64,000 bases of DNA. Source: an uncultured Rhizobium sp. Its GTDB lineage: Bacteria; Pseudomonadota; Alphaproteobacteria; Rhizobiales; Rhizobiaceae. Shown here piece after piece: positions 59,933 through 64,000 of this stretch. A program made the translations under genes and the position numbers. The notes under the pieces are model-generated. The model was given only the letters and a program-made list of their open reading frames with translations, searched no databases and was not told the origin of the DNA. The DNA lies in assembly GCA_945952045.1 (NCBI GenBank), contig CAMFHE010000018.1, positions 1 through 64,000 on the forward strand, written 5' to 3'. The number at the start of each line of letters is the position of its first letter. Within the stretch, counting starts at the first letter, position 1.

Positions 59933-61021
59933 GTGGCGCTTCCGCTGATCGACCGCCGCCGCTTCATGCAGGCCGCCGGCATCGCTTTCCTGGCCGGCCT
60001 GTCGCCGCGTGCGCTGTATGCGCTGGAGCGTACCGACGCCGTCTTCGCTTCCGCCTTTCGCGCGGCCGATGGCTCCTATGGCGTGGCGACGGTCACCGAG
60101 CGCGGCGAAATCGTCGCGCGCAGTCCGCTGCCAGCCCGCGCCCATGGCATGGCCGCTTGTCCTGCGACCGCCAAGGCCGTCGCCTTTGCCCGCCGCCCAG
60201 GCACCTTCGCCATGGTGCTCGATCTTGCCGGCCGGGTCGAGCCGGTGGTCATCGCTGCCCCCGAGGGCCGGCATTTCTTCGGTCATGGCTGCTTTTCGCC
60301 GGACGGCCGCTGGCTCTATGCCAGCGAGAACGATTTCGACGCCAATCGCGGCGTCATCGGCCTTTACGATGCCCGCGAGAATTTCGCCCGCATCGGCGAA
60401 TACGAGGCCTTCGGCATCGGCACGCACGATCTCTCGGTCTCCGACGACGGGGCGATGCTGATCGCCGCCAATGGCGGCATCGAGACCCACCCGGATTTCG
60501 GCCGCACCAAACTCAATCTCGACCGCATGGAGCCGTCACTGGTGCTGATCGATGCCCGCGATGGCGCGCTGATCGAGCGCCACACGCTGCCGCATGCGCT
60601 GCGGCAATTGTCGACGCGCCATATCGACCTCGATGCCGGTGGCCAGATCTGGTTTGCCTGCCAGTATGAAGGCCCGCGCAACGATACGCCGCCGCTGGTC
60701 GGCCATTTTTCCCGGGGCGAACCGCTGACCTTCCTCGACCTGCCGCACGAGATAGTGCAGGCGCTCGGCAATTACGTTGGGGCCATCGCCGTCAATCGCC
60801 GCCTGGGCCTTGTCGGCGTGACCTCGCCGGTCGGCGGTGCGGCTGTGACCATCGATGCCGCAAGCGGCCGCGTGCTGCAAAGTTCGATCCGCCCGGATGC
60901 AGCCGGCATCGCCGCCGCCCGCATCGGTTTTGCCGTGTCCTCCTATGATGGCCTTATGCTGGACACGCAAAGCGATGTCGCCTGGGACCAGCATATCGTC
61001 CGCCTGCCGCGCCGGCTCTGA
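59933..61021 (+). CDS. DUF1513 beta-propeller-like protein, Tat-type signal
   Basis: A 362-residue protein. The N-terminus VALPLIDRRRFMQAAGIAFLAGL has a twin-arginine motif (RRRFM) and short hydrophobic core, so export by Tat is likely. The body has repeated propeller-like blades, for example GRHFFGHGCFSPDGRWLYASENDFDANRGVIGLYD and GIGTHDLSVSDDGAMLIAANGG. The GTG at 59933 is taken as start because it precedes the Tat motif and lies 4 bases after the previous stop; no better start exists. Fourth gene of the iron-linked operon; function unknown. Confidence 0.82.
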   Translation: MALPLIDRRRFMQAAGIAFLAGLSPRALYALERTDAVFASAFRAADGSYGVATVTERGEIVARSPLPARAHGMAACPATAKAVAFARRPGTFAMVLDLAGRVEPVVIAAPEGRHFFGHGCFSPDGRWLYASENDFDANRGVIGLYDARENFARIGEYEAFGIGTHDLSVSDDGAMLIAANGGIETHPDFGRTKLNLDRMEPSLVLIDARDGALIERHTLPHALRQLSTRHIDLDAGGQIWFACQYEGPRNDTPPLVGHFSRGEPLTFLDLPHEIVQALGNYVGAIAVNRRLGLVGVTSPVGGAAVTIDAASGRVLQSSIRPDAAGIAAARIGFAVSSYDGLMLDTQSDVAWDQHIVRLPRRL

Positions 61022-61074
61022 AGCGCTCCGGCGGCGCACTCGCAAAGCATCCGCCGCGCCCTAGATGCTTGTCC

Positions 61075-61527
61075 ATGCAAAAAATCGTCACTCATCTTGT
61101 CTTCATCGCCATCGTGCTCGGCGGCGGCCTGCTCATCGGGCTCAATTTTCTGCCGGGCGAATGGTATCAGTCGCTCGCCAAGCCACCCTTCAATCCACCG
61201 AACTGGATTTTCGGCCCCGTCTGGTCGATCCTTTACATCATGATCGGCATTGCCGGCGCCCGCACCTTCCTGCGCGATGGCTTTTCGAGCGCTTTCGGCC
61301 TCTGGCTGGTGCAGCTCCTCTTGAATTTCCTCTGGTCGCCGGCCTTCTTCGGCGCGGAAAATGCGCGCCTGGCGCTGGTGGTCATCGTTCCCTTGCTGGT
61401 GGTGATCCTCGCCTTCATCGCGCAACGCTGGCGGCGCGATCGGATTGCAGCATTCCTGTTCGTTCCCTATGCCGCCTGGGTCGGTTTTGCGACACTTCTC
61501 AACGCTTCCATCGTCTGGCTGAACTGA
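61075..61527 (+). CDS. tspO: TspO/MBR-family membrane protein
   Basis: A 150-residue five-helix membrane protein of the TspO/peripheral benzodiazepine receptor family, which binds porphyrins and related ligands. Signatures WYQSLAKPPFNPPNWIFGPVWSILYIMIGIA, LWLVQLLLNFLWSPAFFG and YAAWVGFATLLNASIVWLN are intact. ATG 61075 is used in place of TTG 61069. Confidence 0.92.
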   Translation: MQKIVTHLVFIAIVLGGGLLIGLNFLPGEWYQSLAKPPFNPPNWIFGPVWSILYIMIGIAGARTFLRDGFSSAFGLWLVQLLLNFLWSPAFFGAENARLALVVIVPLLVVILAFIAQRWRRDRIAAFLFVPYAAWVGFATLLNASIVWLN

Positions 61528-61594
61528 TTTCCCCGGCGATGGCTTGTGGAAGCTGCAAGGCCATGCCACGGTCCGCCCGAACAGGGGTCAAGGC

Positions 61595-62044
61595 ATGGCA
61601 GACGAAGACAGTGGCGATTTCGGCGAACGCATCCGGCAGAGTTTTGCCCGGCAGCCGGCGATGGAAACCATCGGCGCCGAACTGACCCGCATCGAACATG
61701 GCACGGTCGAGATCGAACTGGATTTCGATCCGAAACTGACGCAGCAGCACGGTTTCCTGCATGCCGGCATCGTCGCGGCAGCGCTCGATTCCGCCTGCGG
61801 ATATGCCGCTTATACGGTCATCGATGCCGATGCCTCCATTCTGACCATCGAATTCAAGGTCAATCTGATGTCGCCGGGGCGGGGAGAGCGCTTTCTCTTT
61901 CGCGGCGAAGTGACGAAACCCGGCTCCAACATCATCGTCGCCGATGGCCGCGCCTATGCGCTGCGCGACGGACCGGCCAAGCTCATCGCCTCGATGACCG
62001 GCACGATGATGGTGGTGCGCGGACGCGAGGGAATTGCCGGATGA
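61595..62044 (+). CDS. PaaI-type hotdog thioesterase
   Basis: A 149-residue acyl-CoA thioesterase-like protein. The hotdog core has LTQQHGFLHAGIVAAALDSACGYAA (glycine-rich loop and active aspartate), LTIEFKVNLMSPGRGERFLFRGEV and ASMTGTMMVVRG. Probable tetramer in the cytoplasm; substrate unknown. AAGG precedes the ATG. ATGA overlap with the next gene. Confidence 0.87.
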   Translation: MADEDSGDFGERIRQSFARQPAMETIGAELTRIEHGTVEIELDFDPKLTQQHGFLHAGIVAAALDSACGYAAYTVIDADASILTIEFKVNLMSPGRGERFLFRGEVTKPGSNIIVADGRAYALRDGPAKLIASMTGTMMVVRGREGIAG

Positions 62045-62682
62045 TGAATTATGAATTGAAGCGTATTTCGGGAAAATCGATCCTGTTCGTCATGGCGGTG
62101 AAAGCCGAATATGGCGCCTTCCTGGAAACGCGGTTCTCGCCGCTCTTCACCGGCGTCGGCCCGGTCGAGGCCGCCATCGCCCTGACGCGCGAACTGGCGC
62201 GGCTGCAGGCGGCGGACGACCTGCCCGATCTCGTCGTGTCGCTCGGCTCGGCCGGCGCGCCGGCGCTGGAGCACACCGAAGTCTACCAGGCCTCCAGCGT
62301 CTCCTATCGCGACATGGATGCCACCGCGCTCGGTTTCGAAAAGGGCTGCACGCCGCTTCTCGACCTGCCGGCGGTTCTCGAATTGCCGCTGCGCATTCCG
62401 GGCGTCCCGGAAGCGCGTCTTTCCACCGGCGCCAACGTGGTCTCCGGCCGCGCCTACGAGATGATCGATGCCGACATGGTCGACATGGAAACCTATGCCG
62501 TGCTGCGCGCCTGCCAAATCTACGGCTTGCCGTTGATCGGCCTGCGCGGCATTTCCGATGGCAAGGCGGAGCTCAGCCATATCGGCGACTGGACGGAATA
62601 TCTGCATGTCGTCGACCGCAAGCTGGCTTATGCTGTCGACAGCCTGTTCGAGGCACTGGAAGACGGGATCTTCTGGTTCTGA
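62041..62682 (+). CDS. 5'-Methylthioadenosine/S-adenosylhomocysteine nucleosidase-like protein
   Basis: A 213-residue purine-nucleoside-phosphorylase-superfamily protein. The C-terminal active-site pair is visible: DMVDMETYAVLRACQIYGLP (ribose-binding methionine and glutamate) and LRGISDGKAEL (catalytic aspartate in SDG). The N-terminus ILFVMAVKAEYGAFLE and VSLGSAGAPALEHTEVYQAS match the nucleosidase pattern. It probably cleaves MTA or SAH to adenine and the thioribose. Overlaps the thioesterase gene by four bases. Confidence 0.82.
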   Translation: MMNYELKRISGKSILFVMAVKAEYGAFLETRFSPLFTGVGPVEAAIALTRELARLQAADDLPDLVVSLGSAGAPALEHTEVYQASSVSYRDMDATALGFEKGCTPLLDLPAVLELPLRIPGVPEARLSTGANVVSGRAYEMIDADMVDMETYAVLRACQIYGLPLIGLRGISDGKAELSHIGDWTEYLHVVDRKLAYAVDSLFEALEDGIFWF

Positions 62683-62752
62683 GGGACAACAGGGACAATA
62701 TAAAGCCCGGCGGCAGATTGCATGTCGCAGCGGATTTCTTTAAAGGCTCGCC

Positions 62753-64000
62753 ATGACCCAGACAGCTCCCTCCGACACCGTTCTCATCGTCGATTTCGGC
62801 AGCCAGGTGACGCAGCTCATCGCGCGGCGCGTCCGCGAAACCGGCGTTTATTGCGAAATCGTCCCCTTCCAATCCGCCGAAGAAGGCTTTGCCCGGCTGA
62901 AGCCGCGCGCCGTGATCCTCTCCGGCAGCCCCGCCTCGACCGTCGATGAGGGCTCGCCGCGCGCGCCGCAGGTGATCTTCGACAGCGGCGTGCCGGTCTT
63001 CGGCATCTGCTATGGCCAGCAGACCATGTGCGTCCAGCTCGGCGGCAAGGTCGAGAGCGGCCATCACCGCGAATTCGGCCGCGCCTTCCTCGACGTCGAG
63101 AAGGAATGCGCCCTGTTCGACGGCATCTGGCCGCTGGGTTCGCGCCATCAGGTGTGGATGAGCCATGGCGACCGCGTCACCGCCTTGCCGGAAGGTTTCG
63201 AGGTCGTCGCCACCTCGCCGAACGCGCCTTATGCCTTCATCGCCAACGAGGCGAAGAAATATTACGCCGTGCAGTTCCACCCGGAAGTGGTGCATACGCC
63301 CGATGGCGCCAAGCTGATCGCCAATTTCGTCCACAACATCGCCGGCCTCAAGGGCGACTGGACCATGTCGGCCTATCGCGCCCGCGCCGTCGAGGCGATC
63401 CGCAAGCAGGTGGGCAACAAGCGTGTGATCTGCGCGCTCTCGGGCGGCGTCGACTCGTCGGTCGCCGCGCTGCTCATCCATGAGGCGGTCGGCGAGCAGC
63501 TGACCTGCATCCTCGTCGACCACGGCCTGATGCGCAAGAACGAGGCGGCCGATGTCGTCGCCATGTTCCGCGAGCATTACAACCTGCACCTCCTGCATAT
63601 CGATGCCTCAGACCGCTTCATTTCGGCGCTGGAAGGTGAGAGCGATCCGGAGGTCAAGCGCAAGACCATCGGCCGCCTGTTCATCGAGGTGTTCGAGGAA
63701 GAGGCCAAGAAGCTCGGCGGCGCCGAATTCCTGGCCCAGGGCACGCTCTACCCGGATGTCATCGAAAGCGTCTCCTTCACCGGCGGCCCTTCGGTCACCA
63801 TCAAGAGCCACCACAATGTCGGCGGCCTGCCGGATCGCATGAACATGCAGCTGGTCGAGCCGCTGCGCGAACTGTTCAAGGACGAGGTCCGCGTGCTTGG
63901 CCGCGAACTCGGCCTGCCGGATTCGTTCATCGGCCGCCATCCGTTCCCCGGCCCGGGCCTTGCTATCCGCTGCCCCGGCGGCATCAGCCGCGAAAAGCTG
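62753..64000 (+). CDS. guaA: GMP synthase (glutamine-hydrolysing), N-terminal 416 codons
   Basis: The gene runs off the right end without a stop. The class I glutamine amidotransferase domain begins [22 protein letters not shown] and carries the nucleophile in [10 protein letters not shown] and the histidine/glutamate pair in [11 protein letters not shown]. The ATP-pyrophosphatase domain follows with [27 protein letters not shown], and [13 protein letters not shown]. The dimerisation domain begins around [13 protein letters not shown], near the window edge. It makes GMP from XMP. AAAGG lies 8 bases before the ATG. Confidence 0.96.
   Translation, partial: MTQTAPSDTVLIVDFGSQVTQLIARRVRETGVYCEIVPFQSAEEGFARLKPRAVILSGSPASTVDEGSPRAPQVIFDSGVPVFGICYGQQTMCVQLGGKVESGHHREFGRAFLDVEKECALFDGIWPLGSRHQVWMSHGDRVTALPEGFEVVATSPNAPYAFIANEAKKYYAVQFHPEVVHTPDGAKLIANFVHNIAGLKGDWTMSAYRARAVEAIRKQVGNKRVICALSGGVDSSVAALLIHEAVGEQLTCILVDHGLMRKNEAADVVAMFREHYNLHLLHIDASDRFISALEGESDPEVKRKTIGRLFIEVFEEEAKKLGGAEFLAQGTLYPDVIESVSFTGGPSVTIKSHHNVGGLPDRMNMQLVEPLRELFKDEVRVLGRELGLPDSFIGRHPFPGPGLAIRCPGGISREKL

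Noticed and set aside
57616..59982. 788-codon minus-strand open frame
   Set aside because: It lies opposite the di-heme and imelysin-like genes, which have clear motifs and operon overlaps. The frame is a GC-bias artefact.

Overview
This window looks like a chromosomal segment of an alphaproteobacterium of the family Rhizobiaceae (Agrobacterium / Allorhizobium / Rhizobium type). The evidence is high GC with strong GC bias at third codon positions, a phosphatidylethanolamine N-methyltransferase (pmtA), dnaN away from any dnaA, the rsmI-yraN-gshB block, an alphaproteobacterial LexA box (GTTC-N7-GTTC) in front of comM, a sigma-32 promoter of the alphaproteobacterial form in front of dnaK, and a small RNA with CCUCCUCCC loops of the kind known in this class. 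The genus is not determined.

Layout. 1-6.4 kb: the end of rpsA, three unrecognised minus-strand proteins around a NAMPT-type phosphoribosyltransferase, and a small RNase D-like exonuclease. 6.4-18.2 kb: a complete D-apiose catabolic locus. It has an FCD-family regulator, a RuBisCO-like decarboxylase (oiaX), a DUF1537 kinase (oiaK), D-apionate oxidoisomerase (apnO), a ribose-type ABC importer with a DUF2291 lipoprotein, D-apiose dehydrogenase (apsD) and D-apionate lactonase (apnL). A 17-bp sequence repeated exactly at both promoters is probably the regulator's operator. 18.2-27.2 kb: a divergent locus with a full branched-chain-amino-acid-type ABC importer, a GntR/FCD regulator, two related aldo/keto reductases (one fused to a RidA-like domain), a SnoaL-like protein and a TIGR04076-type protein; its substrate is unknown. 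27.3-30.8 kb: a PLP aminotransferase, a polar amino acid ABC binding protein and permease without an ATPase, and a MarR regulator.

30.9-64 kb is mostly conserved core chromosome: dnaJ/dnaK, a class A penicillin-binding protein, ybaK, an anti-Shine-Dalgarno small RNA, cysK, comM, gshB, yraN/rsmI, dnaN, pmtA, pyrF, a complex-I-39-kDa-like protein, uppP, a GST, queG, an SDR, an RlpA-like protein, rsmB, an imelysin / di-heme oxidase / imelysin-like / DUF1513 iron-linked operon, tspO, a thioesterase, an MTA/SAH nucleosidase-like protein and the first 416 codons of guaA.

How the genes fit together. The apiose genes form a closed route: import, oxidation to the lactone, hydrolysis to apionate, oxidation and isomerisation, phosphorylation, then decarboxylation to L-erythrulose 1-phosphate. 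The isomerases that follow are not in the window. The 18-27 kb locus is arranged the same way (importer, regulator, redox enzymes) and is the best candidate here for an undescribed pathway. No tRNA, rRNA, CRISPR array, prophage or insertion sequence was seen. Copies of a rhizobial intergenic palindromic repeat are scattered through the right half.
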